Shown: positions 1 to 8,487 of the stretch, one piece after another
Numbering within the stretch: position 1 is the stretch's first letter
Layout of the letters: each line of letters starts with the position of its first letter
DNA from: Rahnella bonaserana
GTDB lineage: Bacteria > Pseudomonadota > Gammaproteobacteria > Enterobacterales > Enterobacteriaceae
Direction of reading: 5' to 3'
NCBI RefSeq assembly: GCF_019049675.1
Contig: NZ_JAFMOW010000068.1
Location: 124,001 to 188,000 of the forward strand
DNA: 64,000 nt
The notes under the pieces: generated by a model
The model's database searches: none
Told to the model about the DNA's origin: nothing
Seen by the model: the letters and a program-made list of their open reading frames with translations, nothing else
Position numbers and translations under genes: made by a program

Positions 1-103
1 CCATTACGGCTGGTTTGGTACGCCGCATAAGAAAGTCGGCGGTGAACGCCTGCTGGCTCTGCTGTTTATCGTTGCCGCACTAATTCTGATTGCCTGGGGC
101 TGA
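1..103 (+). CDS. YdcZ-family small membrane transporter, C-terminal fragment
   Basis: The window opens inside a reading frame (codons from base 2) whose last 33 residues end in a hydrophobic helix, LLALLFIVAALILIAWG, followed by TGA at 101-103. Only three bases separate it from the next gene, which encodes a DMT-type YdcZ (DUF606) protein. Genes of that family often occur as adjacent pairs whose products are thought to work as a heteromer in the inner membrane, so this is probably the first member of such a pair. The start and most of the protein lie outside the window, so the family call rests on the C-terminal helix and the neighbour. Confidence 0.6.
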   Translation, partial: HYGWFGTPHKKVGGERLLALLFIVAALILIAWG

Positions 104-106
104 AAC

Positions 107-559
107 ATGACTGAAATGATTATGATTATTCTCGCGATTGTCGCAGGTGCTGCGCTGAGCATGCAGGCGGCAGTCAACGGACAGTTAGGGGAAAAGGTCG
201 GTGTGCTGAAAAGCGCCTTTCTGACCTTCAGCGTCGGCGCAGCAATTACGGCCGTGCTGGTGCTATTCCTGCAAACGCCGCAGCCGGAAACCTTACTGAC
301 GGTACCGAAATGGCAACTTGCGGGTGCGTTATTTGGTGTGCCTTATATCATTGTGATGGTGACTGCCGTCCCGCGTGTCGGTACCGCAGCGGCAACTGTT
401 GCAGTCATCCTCGGACAGCTGAGTATGGGGATGTTGATCGATAATTTCGGCTGGCTGGATAATCCGCAAATTGCGTTGTCATGGCACCGGCTGGCGGCTA
501 TTCCCTGCCTGATCATTGCGCTGGCGCTGATATATCGCAGTAACCGAAAAGCGGAATAA
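107..559 (+). CDS. DMT-superfamily YdcZ (DUF606) membrane protein
   Basis: A 150-residue inner-membrane protein with about five hydrophobic segments. The family signature is visible at the N-terminus: ALSMQAAVNGQLGEK and the following KSAFLTFSVG stretch are typical of YdcZ-type proteins, distant relatives of EamA drug/metabolite transporters. Length matches the family (about 140-150 residues). It starts three bases after the stop of an upstream partial gene of apparently the same type, so the two are probably translationally coupled. Substrate is unknown; members are annotated as putative exporters or small-molecule permeases. Confidence 0.85.
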   Translation: MTEMIMIILAIVAGAALSMQAAVNGQLGEKVGVLKSAFLTFSVGAAITAVLVLFLQTPQPETLLTVPKWQLAGALFGVPYIIVMVTAVPRVGTAAATVAVILGQLSMGMLIDNFGWLDNPQIALSWHRLAAIPCLIIALALIYRSNRKAE

Positions 560-596
560 TCTCTGAAAGTAAAAAGACCCGTCTCTGTAATAGTGG

Positions 597-1055
597 CTAT
601 TGCAGGCGCGGGTCAAATATCATCGGCTCGCGTTGTACTGAACTCAGTAAATCGACAAAAGCCGGATGCAGCGGATTCAGCAATACGTTGTATTCCGACG
701 GCACGATGACCGACGGTACTTTCAGCCCGACATAATCACCCTCCGCGAGCCACTCGTCACCCTGACGTTGTGTGCTGTCCGGCGGCGATGCACTCCGCCA
801 GTCAGATGCCAGCTCGGAAACTTCCAGCGTATCCAGCAGGTCTTCCGGCACTTCAATACTCAGTAAGGTATACGACCGCATCAGCATGCTGTTTTGCAAA
901 TGCACCAGGATTTCCAGGATCGCCAGCGAAATACTGGTGGTGACATAAACTACCGGTCTGCCCGGCGGATTCCAGCGCCCGCCATAAAGCTGCGCACCGG
1001 CACCCGACCAGGCTGTTGCCAGATGGCGTGTCTGAACGATACGAAACAGCTTCAA
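597..1055 (-). CDS. res: RES-domain toxin of a Res/Xre toxin-antitoxin pair
   Basis: A 152-residue protein filled by one RES domain (named for its conserved Arg, Glu and Ser). Visible family features are YGGRWNPPGRPVVY near residues 24-37 and the SISLAILEILVH helix. Characterised members (ParT, MbcT, Res of Photorhabdus and Pseudomonas) consume NAD+ or ADP-ribosylate a host enzyme, halting growth until the antitoxin is restored. The start codon is TTG (1053-1055), overlapping the antitoxin stop codon as TTGA, so synthesis is coupled to and downstream of the antitoxin. The family assignment is firm; NAD+ as target is inferred from relatives. Confidence 0.9.
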   Translation of the reverse strand: MKLFRIVQTRHLATAWSGAGAQLYGGRWNPPGRPVVYVTTSISLAILEILVHLQNSMLMRSYTLLSIEVPEDLLDTLEVSELASDWRSASPPDSTQRQGDEWLAEGDYVGLKVPSVIVPSEYNVLLNPLHPAFVDLLSSVQREPMIFDPRLQ

Positions 1056-1513
1056 CTGAAAACACCGTGCTCAAGACGACCGATCAGACGGCTGACTTCC
1101 ACCGCGCCCGCTTCAGAGGACAGCAGTTCCAGCGGACGTGAGCCATCCAGCGCCGGAGCAGGGCGGGTGAACCACTCGAGCGCAGAGACACGATCCCCTT
1201 CAAACAAATCGGTGGCGGCATCTACGATGCGTACCAGCCGCGCGACACGTTCGCTCTCTTCACTTTTCAGCAATCCGTTCCCGGCTTTACGACGCGCATA
1301 ATTGCGTTCGTTAATCCCCATTATTTCCAGTAACACCATTTTCGGCCATCCCAGCTCAGTATTAAGACGGCTGATACTATCAACCGGAAATCCCTTTTGT
1401 ATGGCATTAATCAAACTTATTCCGCTGCTTGCGGGAAGTCCCGCAGACTGCCAAAGCGGTGTTGCAGGTTCTTGCAAAAGGCTGGAAGACAGCCCGGAAA
1501 TTTTAGAATTCAT
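1052..1513 (-). CDS. Xre/ParS/MbcA-type antitoxin (DUF2384)
   Basis: A 153-residue antitoxin with an N-terminal helical Xre-like DNA-binding region (around ISRLNTELGWPKMVLLEIMG) and a C-terminal toxin-binding DUF2384 domain, where FEGDRVSALEWFTRPAPALDG and PLELLSSEAG are the hallmark segments. I chose the ATG at 1511-1513 because TAAGGAGGG lies seven bases before it; an in-frame ATG ten codons upstream lacks a good ribosome site. It is the first gene of the pair, as is usual for Res/Xre loci. The promoter contains a perfect inverted repeat (1531-1565), consistent with autorepression by the antitoxin or the complex. Confidence 0.9.
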   Translation of the reverse strand: MNSKISGLSSSLLQEPATPLWQSAGLPASSGISLINAIQKGFPVDSISRLNTELGWPKMVLLEIMGINERNYARRKAGNGLLKSEESERVARLVRIVDAATDLFEGDRVSALEWFTRPAPALDGSRPLELLSSEAGAVEVSRLIGRLEHGVFS

Positions 1514-1530
1514 ATTGCGTCCCTCCTTAC

Positions 1531-1565
1531 CGTTATTTGTCATTACTATAGCATGACAAATAACG
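1531..1565 (-). promoter_or_regulatory. Res/Xre promoter with perfect 13-bp inverted repeat
   Basis: CGTTATTTGTCAT at 1531-1543 and its exact reverse complement ATGACAAATAACG at 1553-1565 are separated by nine bases. Read on the minus strand, the spacer contains TATAGT (1550-1545), a near-consensus -10 box, with TGAACA (1573-1568) as a possible -35 box 17 bases upstream. The arms therefore flank the -10 box about 30 bases before the antitoxin start. This is the expected architecture of a self-regulated toxin-antitoxin operon. The repeat is seen directly; binding by the antitoxin is inferred. Confidence 0.75.
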
Positions 1566-1635
1566 AATGTTCATTTTGTGAACGATATTTTTTCTTGCGT
1601 CTGATCACGTGAATGAAATCGAGGTGAAACATATG

Positions 1636-1651
1636 TGTGATCAATATCACA
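1636..1651 (+). promoter_or_regulatory. CRP site upstream of tsx
   Basis: TGTGA at 1636-1640 and TCACA at 1647-1651 with a six-base spacer match the cAMP-CRP consensus exactly. The site is 213 bases before the tsx start. A TTGACA box at 1680-1685 followed by an AT-rich TATTTATTA at 1701-1709 may be the promoter. In E. coli tsx is activated by CRP and repressed by CytR and DeoR; I see no clear DeoR operator here. The 1566-1863 interval holds no other gene. Confidence 0.75.
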
Positions 1652-1863
1652 TTAGGGATGTATCAGAATGAAACAGAAATTGACAAACCTTGACCAAATC
1701 TATTTATTAGCTAAGAAAAGTCGACTCTTGTAGGAAGTAACTGGAAATTGCAGGTTTTATGCACTATGTGCAGCAATCGGTTGCGGATCACAGTTTTAGG
1801 GTTTGTTTTATGCAACGTCGGAAAGTGGCAAGGCGTTGTCCCACCCCCGCTTCTGGTATAAAT

Positions 1864-2751
1864 ATGAAAAATAAAATTATTGCAGCAGGCGCTTTGATGG
1901 CTTTGTCCTACAGCGCGACCGTGCTCGCTGATGATAGCAAGGGCGAATTTGTTTCTGACTGGTGGCACCAGAGTGTTAACGTTGTAGGCAGCGCAGATAC
2001 CCGTTTCGGGCCGACATTGCGTAACGATGTTTACCTTGAATATGAAGCGTTTGCGCACAAAGACTGGTTTGATTTCTACGGCTATATCGATATCCCTAAA
2101 ACCTTCGGCGCCGGTAACGGTAACGACACCGGTATCTGGGATAAAAACGGTTCTCCGCTGTTTATGGAAATCGAACCGCGTTTCTCAATCGATAAGCTGA
2201 CCGGCACTGATCTGAGCTTTGGTCCGTTCAAAGAATGGTACTTCGCTAACAACTATATCTACGATATGGGTCCGGACAGCGATAACCGTCAGAACACCTG
2301 GTACATGGGTCTGGGCACCGATATCGACACCGGTCTGCCGATGAGCCTGTCTCTGAACGTGTATGCAAAATACCAGTGGGAAAACTACAGCGCTGCCAAC
2401 GAAAACAGCTGGGACGGTTACCGTTTCAAAGTGAAATACTTTGTTCCGCTGACGCAGCTGTGGGGCGGTAACCTGAGCTATATCGGGTTCACCAACTTCG
2501 ACTGGGGCTCCTCACTGGGTGATGACGATTTCCGTGACCTGAACGGCAACAAAGCGCGTTCTAACAACTCTATCGCGTCCAGCCATATTCTGTCCCTGAA
2601 CTACACTCACTGGCATTACTCGTTCGTGGCGCGTTACTTCCACAACGGCGGCCAGTGGGCTGACGGCGCAGAGCTGAACTTCGGTAACGGTAACTTCGAT
2701 GTGAAGTCCACCGGCTGGGGTTACTACGGCGTGATCGGCTACAACTTCTGA
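1864..2751 (+). CDS. tsx: Nucleoside-specific outer-membrane channel Tsx
   Basis: A 295-residue beta-barrel porin for deoxy- and ribonucleosides in the outer membrane, also known as a phage and colicin receptor in E. coli. The sequence follows E. coli Tsx throughout: [15 protein letters not shown] near the mature N-terminus, [19 protein letters not shown], and [14 protein letters not shown] Sec signal peptide ([15 protein letters not shown]...) should be cut after residue 22, and the protein ends in phenylalanine as outer-membrane barrels do. I place the start at the ATG preceding the signal peptide; in-frame upstream ATGs give an unlikely extension. It matches the nucleoside-catabolism genes xapA and cdd found elsewhere in the window. 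Confidence 0.97.
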   Translation: MKNKIIAAGALMALSYSATVLADDSKGEFVSDWWHQSVNVVGSADTRFGPTLRNDVYLEYEAFAHKDWFDFYGYIDIPKTFGAGNGNDTGIWDKNGSPLFMEIEPRFSIDKLTGTDLSFGPFKEWYFANNYIYDMGPDSDNRQNTWYMGLGTDIDTGLPMSLSLNVYAKYQWENYSAANENSWDGYRFKVKYFVPLTQLWGGNLSYIGFTNFDWGSSLGDDDFRDLNGNKARSNNSIASSHILSLNYTHWHYSFVARYFHNGGQWADGAELNFGNGNFDVKSTGWGYYGVIGYNF

Positions 2752-2769
2752 TCCCCGAATCTGACCAGC

Positions 2770-2796
2770 AAAACCCGGCTTAGGCCGGGTTTTTTG
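2770..2796 (+). terminator. Rho-independent terminator of tsx
   Basis: AACCCGGC and GCCGGGTT form a stem around a short CTTAG-type loop and are followed by a run of T residues, 18 bases after the tsx stop codon. Confidence 0.9.
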
Positions 2797-2938
2797 TTTT
2801 TATTTCCCCCGCATGATTGAGTGTGCAGAGATCTTTTTTCGCTATTGCGCGAAAAATGTACACAAGGGGAGGCGATCCCAGGGCGCTGTTGTGGCATAAT
2901 GCGCGCCAAATCACATTTCCCAATTAAGAGCGAGCGTT

Positions 2939-4534
2939 GTGCTAAGTACTTACAACATCACCATGCAATTCGGCAGCAAGCCGTTATTTGAAAACATTAA
3001 CGTGAAATTTGGCGGCGGTAACCGTTATGGCCTGATTGGCGCGAACGGTTGTGGCAAGTCCACTTTCATGAAGATCCTCGGTGGCGATTTAGTGCCTTCC
3101 GGCGGTAACGTCGTTCTTGATCCGAACGAACGTCTCGGTAAATTACGCCAGGATCAGTTCGCCTTTGAACAGTTCAGCGTGCTGGACACCGTGATCATGG
3201 GCCACACCGAATTGTGGGAAGTGAAGGAAGAGCGCGACCGCATTTACGCCATGGCGGAAATGAGCGAAGAAGACGGCTACAAAGTGGCTGATCTGGAAGT
3301 GGCTTACGGTGAAATGGATGGCTACAGCGCAGAATCCCGTGCCGGCGAACTGCTGCTGGGCGTAGGCATTCCTGTTGAGCAACATTATGGCCCGATGAGC
3401 GAAATCGCGCCGGGCTTTAAACTGCGTGTGCTTCTGGCGCAGGCACTGTTCTCCGATCCGGAAATTCTGCTGCTCGACGAACCGACGAACAACCTGGACA
3501 TCGATACTATTCGCTGGCTGGAGCAGGTGCTGAACGAACGTAACAGCACCATGATCATCATTTCGCATGACCGTCACTTCCTGAACATGGTGTGTACGCA
3601 CATGGCGGATCTGGACTACGGCGAACTGCGTGTTTATCCGGGCAACTACGACGAATACATGACGGCGGCCACGCAGGCTCGTGAACTTCTCAGCGCCAAT
3701 AACGCCAAGAAGAAAGCGCAGATTGCTGAACTGCAATCCTTCGTCAGCCGCTTCAGCGCCAACGCATCCAAATCTAAACAGGCGACGTCCCGTGCCCGTC
3801 AGATTGATAAAATTCAGCTCGATGAAATTAAAGCATCCAGCCGTCAGAACCCTTACATGCGCTTCGAGCAGGACAAGAAACTGTTCCGTAATGCGCTGGA
3901 AGTGGAAAAAATTACCAAAGGTTTCGACAACGGTCCGCTGTTTAAAAATCTTGGCCTGATGCTGGAAGTCGGCGAGAAAGTCGCGATTCTGGGTGCCAAC
4001 GGTATCGGTAAATCGACCCTGCTGAAAACGCTGGTCGGTGAGCATGAGCCGGAAAGCGGTTCTGTGAAATGGTCCGAAAACGCCAAAATCGGTTACTACG
4101 CACAGGATCACGAATACGAATTCGACGATACCCTGAACGTATTCGACTGGATGAGTCAGTGGAAATCCGAGAAAGACGACGAGCAGGCTGTACGCGGTGT
4201 GTTAGGCCGTCTGCTGTTTGGTCAGGACGATATCAAGAAGAAAGTGAAAGTGCTTTCCGGTGGTGAGAAAGGGCGCATGTTATTCGGGAAACTGATGATG
4301 CAGCGTCCAAACATCCTGATTATGGATGAACCAACCAACCACCTTGATATGGAATCCATCGAATCGCTGAACATGGCGCTGGAAATGTACGAAGGTACGC
4401 TGATCTTCGTTTCCCACGACCGTGAATTCGTCAGCTCGCTGGCAACGCGTATTCTGGAAATGACCCCGACCCGTGTGATTGATTTCTCCGGTAACTACGA
4501 AGATTACCTGCGTAGCCAGGGCATCAACACCTGA
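2939..4534 (+). CDS. ybiT: ABC-F family ATPase YbiT
   Basis: A 531-residue cytoplasmic protein with two fused ATP-binding domains and no membrane segment, the ABC-F type that acts on ribosomes. Domain 1 has Walker [10 protein letters not shown] (about residues 35-43) and Walker [12 protein letters not shown]; its signature motif is degenerate, as in E. coli YbiT. Domain 2 has [18 protein letters not shown] and [11 protein letters not shown]. The charged linker between them is the P-site tRNA interaction motif region. The start is GTG at 2939, and length equals E. coli YbiT (530). The exact role of YbiT in translation is not settled; relatives (EttA, Uup) gate or rescue elongation. Confidence 0.96.
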   Translation: MLSTYNITMQFGSKPLFENINVKFGGGNRYGLIGANGCGKSTFMKILGGDLVPSGGNVVLDPNERLGKLRQDQFAFEQFSVLDTVIMGHTELWEVKEERDRIYAMAEMSEEDGYKVADLEVAYGEMDGYSAESRAGELLLGVGIPVEQHYGPMSEIAPGFKLRVLLAQALFSDPEILLLDEPTNNLDIDTIRWLEQVLNERNSTMIIISHDRHFLNMVCTHMADLDYGELRVYPGNYDEYMTAATQARELLSANNAKKKAQIAELQSFVSRFSANASKSKQATSRARQIDKIQLDEIKASSRQNPYMRFEQDKKLFRNALEVEKITKGFDNGPLFKNLGLMLEVGEKVAILGANGIGKSTLLKTLVGEHEPESGSVKWSENAKIGYYAQDHEYEFDDTLNVFDWMSQWKSEKDDEQAVRGVLGRLLFGQDDIKKKVKVLSGGEKGRMLFGKLMMQRPNILIMDEPTNHLDMESIESLNMALEMYEGTLIFVSHDREFVSSLATRILEMTPTRVIDFSGNYEDYLRSQGINT

Positions 4535-4539
4535 TTCGC

Positions 4540-4655
4540 TTCATCCTTCGCGTTGTCTCGGCGTTGGCTGCCTTTACTCAACCCGGTCACTTACCGATGT
4601 AAGCTCCCGGGGATTCGTGCAGTTGCCGCCTTGATAAAACGCGAATGATTTTGCG
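4540..4655 (+). repeat. Palindromic intergenic repeat, copy 1
   Basis: An imperfect palindrome of about 116 bp directly after ybiT. Its core reads TTGGCTGCC ... ACCCGGTCAC ... AAGCTCCCGGGGATTC ... AGTTGCCGCCTTG, and the two halves pair with each other over most of their length. Three further copies occur at about 34.9, 44.8 and 46.7 kb, all between genes. I recall similar elements in Yersinia, Serratia, Rahnella and Photorhabdus genomes but cannot name the family with certainty. Confidence 0.8.
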
Positions 4656-4683
4656 AATTGTTTTGCGTGTCGCAAAAAATAGA

Positions 4684-4709
4684 AAACCGCCGATAAAGGC
4701 GGTTTTTTT
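4684..4709. terminator. Bidirectional terminator between ybiT and moeB
   Basis: AACCGCC and GGCGGTT pair around GATAAA. On the plus strand seven T residues follow, terminating ybiT; on the minus strand the stem is followed by TTCTATTTTTT, serving moeB. Confidence 0.85.
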
Positions 4710-4729
4710 GTGTCTGAGAATTTACTGAT

Positions 4730-5491
4730 TCAACAATCACCACACACTTCACAATGCGGATCTTTCATCAGTTTCATTTCGCGAAACTGCAACGTCATGG
4801 CGTCGAACATCAGCAGTTTTCCGCGCGGAGTTTCGCCAAATTTTGTCAGCAGTTTGATGGTTTCCATCGCCTGCAAACTGCCGATGGTGCCGACCAGCGG
4901 GGCCATGACGCCAGCTTCCACGCAGGTCAGCGCATTTTCACCGAACAGGCGGCTCAGGCAGCGGTAGCAGGGCTCCTGCGGCTGGTAGGTAAATACGCTG
5001 AGCTGACCTTCCATGCGGATAGCGGCGCCGGAAACCAGCGGTTTTTTTTGCGCGAAACATTCACTGTTCAGCTGATTACGCGTCGTGACATTGTCGGTGC
5101 AATCCACCACCACGTCGCAGGCAGCGATCAGCCCACGCAACAAATCGTCATCCGCCTGAGCATTGATCTGATTTAAGCGGATGTGCGGATTGATTGCCGC
5201 CAGGGCTATGGCGGCGGATTCGACTTTCGGCATCCCGATCCGCGCGTCAGTGTGCAGCGTCTGACGTTGCAGGTTTGAGAGCGATACCGTATCGAAATCC
5301 AGCAACGTTAAGGTGCCGGTGCCTGCTGCCGCCAGATATTGCGCGGCGGCGCAGCCTAAACCCCCCAGCCCGACAATCAGCGCATGACTGGCTTTCAGCT
5401 GTTCCTGCGCATCAAAATCAAACCCTTTCAGCACTATCTGGCGGTTATAGCGCAGGGTTTCAGCGTCCGTCAGTTCCGGCAGAGTCGCCAT
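4730..5491 (-). CDS. moeB: Molybdopterin-synthase adenylyltransferase MoeB
   Basis: A 253-residue E1-like enzyme that adenylates the C-terminal glycine of MoaD so that sulfur can be loaded for molybdopterin synthesis. The nucleotide-binding Rossmann motif GLGGLG lies near residues 42-47, followed by the LLDFDTVSLSNLQRQ segment that contacts ATP. The structural zinc ligands are the CYRC pair near residues 176-179 and the CEVC pair near the C-terminus. It starts two bases after the moeA stop codon, so moeA-moeB is one leftward operon as in E. coli, and length is close to E. coli MoeB (249). Confidence 0.97.
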   Translation of the reverse strand: MATLPELTDAETLRYNRQIVLKGFDFDAQEQLKASHALIVGLGGLGCAAAQYLAAAGTGTLTLLDFDTVSLSNLQRQTLHTDARIGMPKVESAAIALAAINPHIRLNQINAQADDDLLRGLIAACDVVVDCTDNVTTRNQLNSECFAQKKPLVSGAAIRMEGQLSVFTYQPQEPCYRCLSRLFGENALTCVEAGVMAPLVGTIGSLQAMETIKLLTKFGETPRGKLLMFDAMTLQFREMKLMKDPHCEVCGDC

Positions 5492-5493
5492 AT

Positions 5494-6735
5494 TCAGCTC
5501 CGCAGCAGCGCGTTAAAAGGCTCGATTTCGACGATTTCGCCCGCCGTGACATTGTCGCGTTCACGCTCAAGCACGATAAAACAGTTTGCCAGGCTGAATG
5601 AGCTGAAGACGTGCGAGCCCTGATGACCGGTAGTGCGCACTTCCAGCTGACCTTCTGCATTGGTGCTGAAAATACCGCGCTGGAAATCGAGGCGACCGGG
5701 CGATTTTTTCAATGGCGTAACGGCCTTCGCCTTCAGACGTGGCGGGAACTGCCAGGCGCTGTGACCGGAAAGCTGAGCGATGAAGGGCTGAACCAGCTGA
5801 TAAAACGTCAGTGCAGCCGACACCGGATTACCCGGCAGCCCGCAGAACCAGCTGTCTTTCAGTTTTCCGAATGCAAACGGTTTGCCTGGTTTCATGGCAA
5901 GTTTCCAGAAACCAATTTCGCCCAGTTCATCCAGCATCTGTTTGGTGTAATCGGCTTCACCGACGGAAACACCGCCGCTGGAAATCACCAGATCGGCAAA
6001 TTCATTGGCTTCTTCAAACGCTTTACGTAATGCCTGCGGATCGTCGCGGATAATCCCCAAATCCAGCACCGTACAGCCGAGTTGCTCAAGCATCAGACGT
6101 ACGGCAAAACGGTTGGTGTCATAAATCTGGCCTTCCTGCAAAGGCGTACCGACAGGTTGCAGCTCGTCACCGGTGGAGAACACGGCGACTTTCAGCGGCT
6201 TCCAGACCTGCACGTGCGTTACGCCAAGGGACGCCAGCAGCGGTAATTCTGCCGCACCCAGACGCACGCCTGCAGGCAAAACGCTGTCGCCTTGCTTAAT
6301 GTCATCTCCGGTCAGGCGGATATTCTGGCCTTTTTGCGCTGTTGCCGTGAAACGTACTCCTGCATCTGAAACTTCAGCCTGTTCCTGCATGATTACTGCG
6401 TCGGCACCGGCGGGAACCGGCGCACCGGTCATGATGCGGATACAGGTTCCGGCAGGCCATTCGCCATGAAAAGGCGCACCGGCGAAGGCTTTTCCCGCCA
6501 CCGGGAGGACGGCCCCCTCGTGCAGATCGTCAAGGCGCAGGGCATAACCGTCCATCGCGGAGTTATCAAAAGGCGGGACAAAAATCGGGGAAAGTACCGG
6601 TGCGGCGGTAATACGGCCTGCTGCGGTCGCCAGTGGCAGAGATTCGGCATCCTGCACTGTTTTTTGGGGAACGTAAGCGCGCATTTTATCCAGCGCTTCC
6701 TGAAGTGAGATCAAACCTGCAGTGTTGAATTCCAT
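5494..6735 (-). CDS. moeA: Molybdopterin molybdenumtransferase MoeA
   Basis: A 413-residue cytoplasmic enzyme that inserts molybdate into adenylated molybdopterin in the last step of molybdenum cofactor synthesis. Visible signatures are SAMDGYALR near residue 60 (domain with the catalytic loop), [20 protein letters not shown] in the MogA-like domain, the [14 protein letters not shown] motif, and GLPGNPVSA near residue 300. The start is the ATG at 6733-6735: AAGGAA sits five bases upstream, and the preceding in-frame TTG is too close to that ribosome site. It is the first gene of moeA-moeB. Confidence 0.97.
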   Translation of the reverse strand: MEFNTAGLISLQEALDKMRAYVPQKTVQDAESLPLATAAGRITAAPVLSPIFVPPFDNSAMDGYALRLDDLHEGAVLPVAGKAFAGAPFHGEWPAGTCIRIMTGAPVPAGADAVIMQEQAEVSDAGVRFTATAQKGQNIRLTGDDIKQGDSVLPAGVRLGAAELPLLASLGVTHVQVWKPLKVAVFSTGDELQPVGTPLQEGQIYDTNRFAVRLMLEQLGCTVLDLGIIRDDPQALRKAFEEANEFADLVISSGGVSVGEADYTKQMLDELGEIGFWKLAMKPGKPFAFGKLKDSWFCGLPGNPVSAALTFYQLVQPFIAQLSGHSAWQFPPRLKAKAVTPLKKSPGRLDFQRGIFSTNAEGQLEVRTTGHQGSHVFSSFSLANCFIVLERERDNVTAGEIVEIEPFNALLRS

Positions 6736-6937
6736 CAAAATTCCTTAATGATTCAGCCCGGCGACGCGGGCTTACTCACCGGCGACGGACGGGAAAATGG
6801 GGCATGAGCATAGTATGACAGAGAATCGGGACGAACCAAAAACCGCTGAAGGCGTAAAAACTTCGTGGGGATTTCTGAAAAATTGAGATCGATCCCAAAA
6901 TTACGAATGTAACGCGGGTATCATACTTACCGTTATT

Positions 6938-6953
6938 TGTGATTTGTGTCACA
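6938..6953 (+). promoter_or_regulatory. Consensus CRP site between moeA and the small DeoR-type gene
   Basis: TGTGA (6938-6942), six bases, then TCACA (6949-6953): an exact cAMP-CRP consensus, ending 27 bases before the GTG start at 6981. A CATATA box lies at 6961-6966. That close placement may mean repression rather than activation of the small gene, or regulation of moeA, whose start is about 200 bases away on the other strand. Confidence 0.7.
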
Positions 6954-6980
6954 TATCTGTCATATACACAGGAATAACCG

Positions 6981-7214
6981 GTGCTTAAAAAAAATCGCCA
7001 TCAGGCCATCCTTCAGTTGGTAGAACAACATGAAGTGTTACAGGTTAGCGAACTGGCACAATCGCTGGATGTGAGTCTTGAAACGATCCGACGTGATTTG
7101 AGTGAAATGCAGGACAAGGGATTGATTTTACGCCGCCATGGACGCGCGCGTCGTCTGGCCGCTCAGCCTGAAACATCCTGGCTAAACAGTTTGCAGCGCT
7201 GCCCGCAGCTTTAA
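6981..7214 (+). CDS. Stand-alone DeoR-type helix-turn-helix protein
   Basis: A 77-residue protein that matches only the N-terminal DNA-binding domain of DeoR-family regulators: RHQAILQLVEQHEVLQVSELAQ, then the recognition helix DVSLETIRRDLSEMQDKG, then ILRRHGRAR. Full-length family members have about 250 residues, with a C-terminal sugar-phosphate-binding domain that is absent here. The start is GTG with CAGGA six bases upstream. It has its own terminator and a consensus CRP site just upstream, so it looks like an intact small gene. It could instead be a remnant of a larger regulator, but I find no downstream DeoR-like coding sequence. Its targets are unknown. Confidence 0.75.
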   Translation: MLKKNRHQAILQLVEQHEVLQVSELAQSLDVSLETIRRDLSEMQDKGLILRRHGRARRLAAQPETSWLNSLQRCPQL

Positions 7215-7231
7215 AGGCGCAGCTAAATAAG

Positions 7232-7263
7232 AAAAGGGAAGGCTTTTATGCCTTCCCTTTTTT
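7232..7263. terminator. Bidirectional terminator
   Basis: AAAGGGAAGGC and GCCTTCCCTTT form an 11-bp stem with a TTTTAT loop. T runs follow on both strands, so it can end the small DeoR-type gene on the plus strand and the transporter gene on the minus strand. Confidence 0.9.
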
Positions 7264-7281
7264 ATGTTTAAAGTTCAGCGA

Positions 7282-8478
7282 TCACTGCGCGGGTTGTTGC
7301 TCCAGCGCCTCGGCTTTGCTGTTGACGGAGGCGAAAATCAGCGCCACCAGCAAGAAACCGTAGGCGAGGGTGGCGGTATTGAGTGCCCAGAACAGGCCGT
7401 ACTGGCTGTAAACCAGCGACGACAGCGTGGAGAAAATCAGCGTACCTATCGTGCCGATGGTCAGTAAGGCTGAGGTCAGTGTCGGTGGAGAATTTCTGAC
7501 CTGTAGACTGCCATAACTCATGATCCCCGAGAACAGTCCGGAGTTACAGAACCCGAACAGACCGGCACATATCAGGATCAGCGTAGGGTGCGCACTGTTG
7601 GCGGCAACTGCCAGACAAACCAGCCCGACGACCGTTGAAAGCAGCAGATAGGTACGCAGTTTCACGAAACGTACCGTGAACTGATTCACGAACAGGCCGA
7701 TGGATTTCACCGTCCAGTACGTGGTGATGTAAAACGCAGCCCGGTCTGCAGCCATACCAAAATGCTCTTTCAGCCAGCTCGGCAGCCACATGGTAAAAAT
7801 CGGTTCTGCCAGCAGAAACGCAAAAAGCGCGAAGCACAATACCCACACCGACACTCCCCAGCGCGGATGCAGAGCGTCAGTCTCGGATGTGGTTTGCGCT
7901 GCCTGCGGAATGGAAGGGAATTTCTGCCCCAGGCACAACACAATCATCGCCAGGCTCAGCACCGCCATCACGCCATACATCGCCAGCCAGCTTGCGCCGT
8001 GCTGGAACAGATAGCCGAGCAGCAGGGATAACACCACGCCCGCAAGTGCAAAGAAGAAATCGGTGAGAATAAGATTCGCCGAACGCTTTTTCGCATCCTC
8101 ATTAATACGCACCACCAGATAACTGCCGATGGACATCATAATCCCCGATGCCGCACCAATCAGGAACACGCCAATGCCAAACATGGTGATCGTCGGCATA
8201 AGAAAAAGCGCGATGCAGGTCAGCACCGAAACCGCAGAGCCGGTAATCAGCTGCTTGCCCGGATCGAACTTACGCATCAGGATGCCACTGATCATAATCG
8301 GCAGGAACAGGCCGATATTCATCAGCGTAAACATTTGCCCGATAAAACCGGGGTCTTTATCAAAAGCCTGCGAAACAGGGCCGATAACAATGCCCAGCGT
8401 AGAAACCAGCGCACCGGTGAAGAAGTAACTCAGCCAGGAAATCATATTGATCCGCCGGCGGTTAAATGTCTGTTCCAT
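7282..8478 (-). CDS. TsgA-family MFS transporter, copy 1 (with xapA)
   Basis: A 398-residue major-facilitator protein with about twelve membrane helices, related to E. coli TsgA (for example the SIGSYLVVRINEDAKKRSAN loop and LILTDFFFALAG helix). It starts nine bases after the xapA stop codon, so it is transcribed with xapA. E. coli has the unrelated nucleoside symporter gene xapB in the equivalent operon position, so the natural inference is uptake of xanthosine or another purine nucleoside. A second, very similar copy lies on the other side of xapR. TsgA itself has no proven substrate, so substrate is an inference from context. Confidence 0.88.
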   Translation of the reverse strand: MEQTFNRRRINMISWLSYFFTGALVSTLGIVIGPVSQAFDKDPGFIGQMFTLMNIGLFLPIMISGILMRKFDPGKQLITGSAVSVLTCIALFLMPTITMFGIGVFLIGAASGIMMSIGSYLVVRINEDAKKRSANLILTDFFFALAGVVLSLLLGYLFQHGASWLAMYGVMAVLSLAMIVLCLGQKFPSIPQAAQTTSETDALHPRWGVSVWVLCFALFAFLLAEPIFTMWLPSWLKEHFGMAADRAAFYITTYWTVKSIGLFVNQFTVRFVKLRTYLLLSTVVGLVCLAVAANSAHPTLILICAGLFGFCNSGLFSGIMSYGSLQVRNSPPTLTSALLTIGTIGTLIFSTLSSLVYSQYGLFWALNTATLAYGFLLVALIFASVNSKAEALEQQPAQ

Positions 8479-8487
8479 AGCCGTTCC

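Noticed and set aside
3143-4111. Minus-strand open frame of 322 codons within ybiT
   Set aside because: Antisense shadow of ybiT with biased composition and no family resemblance.
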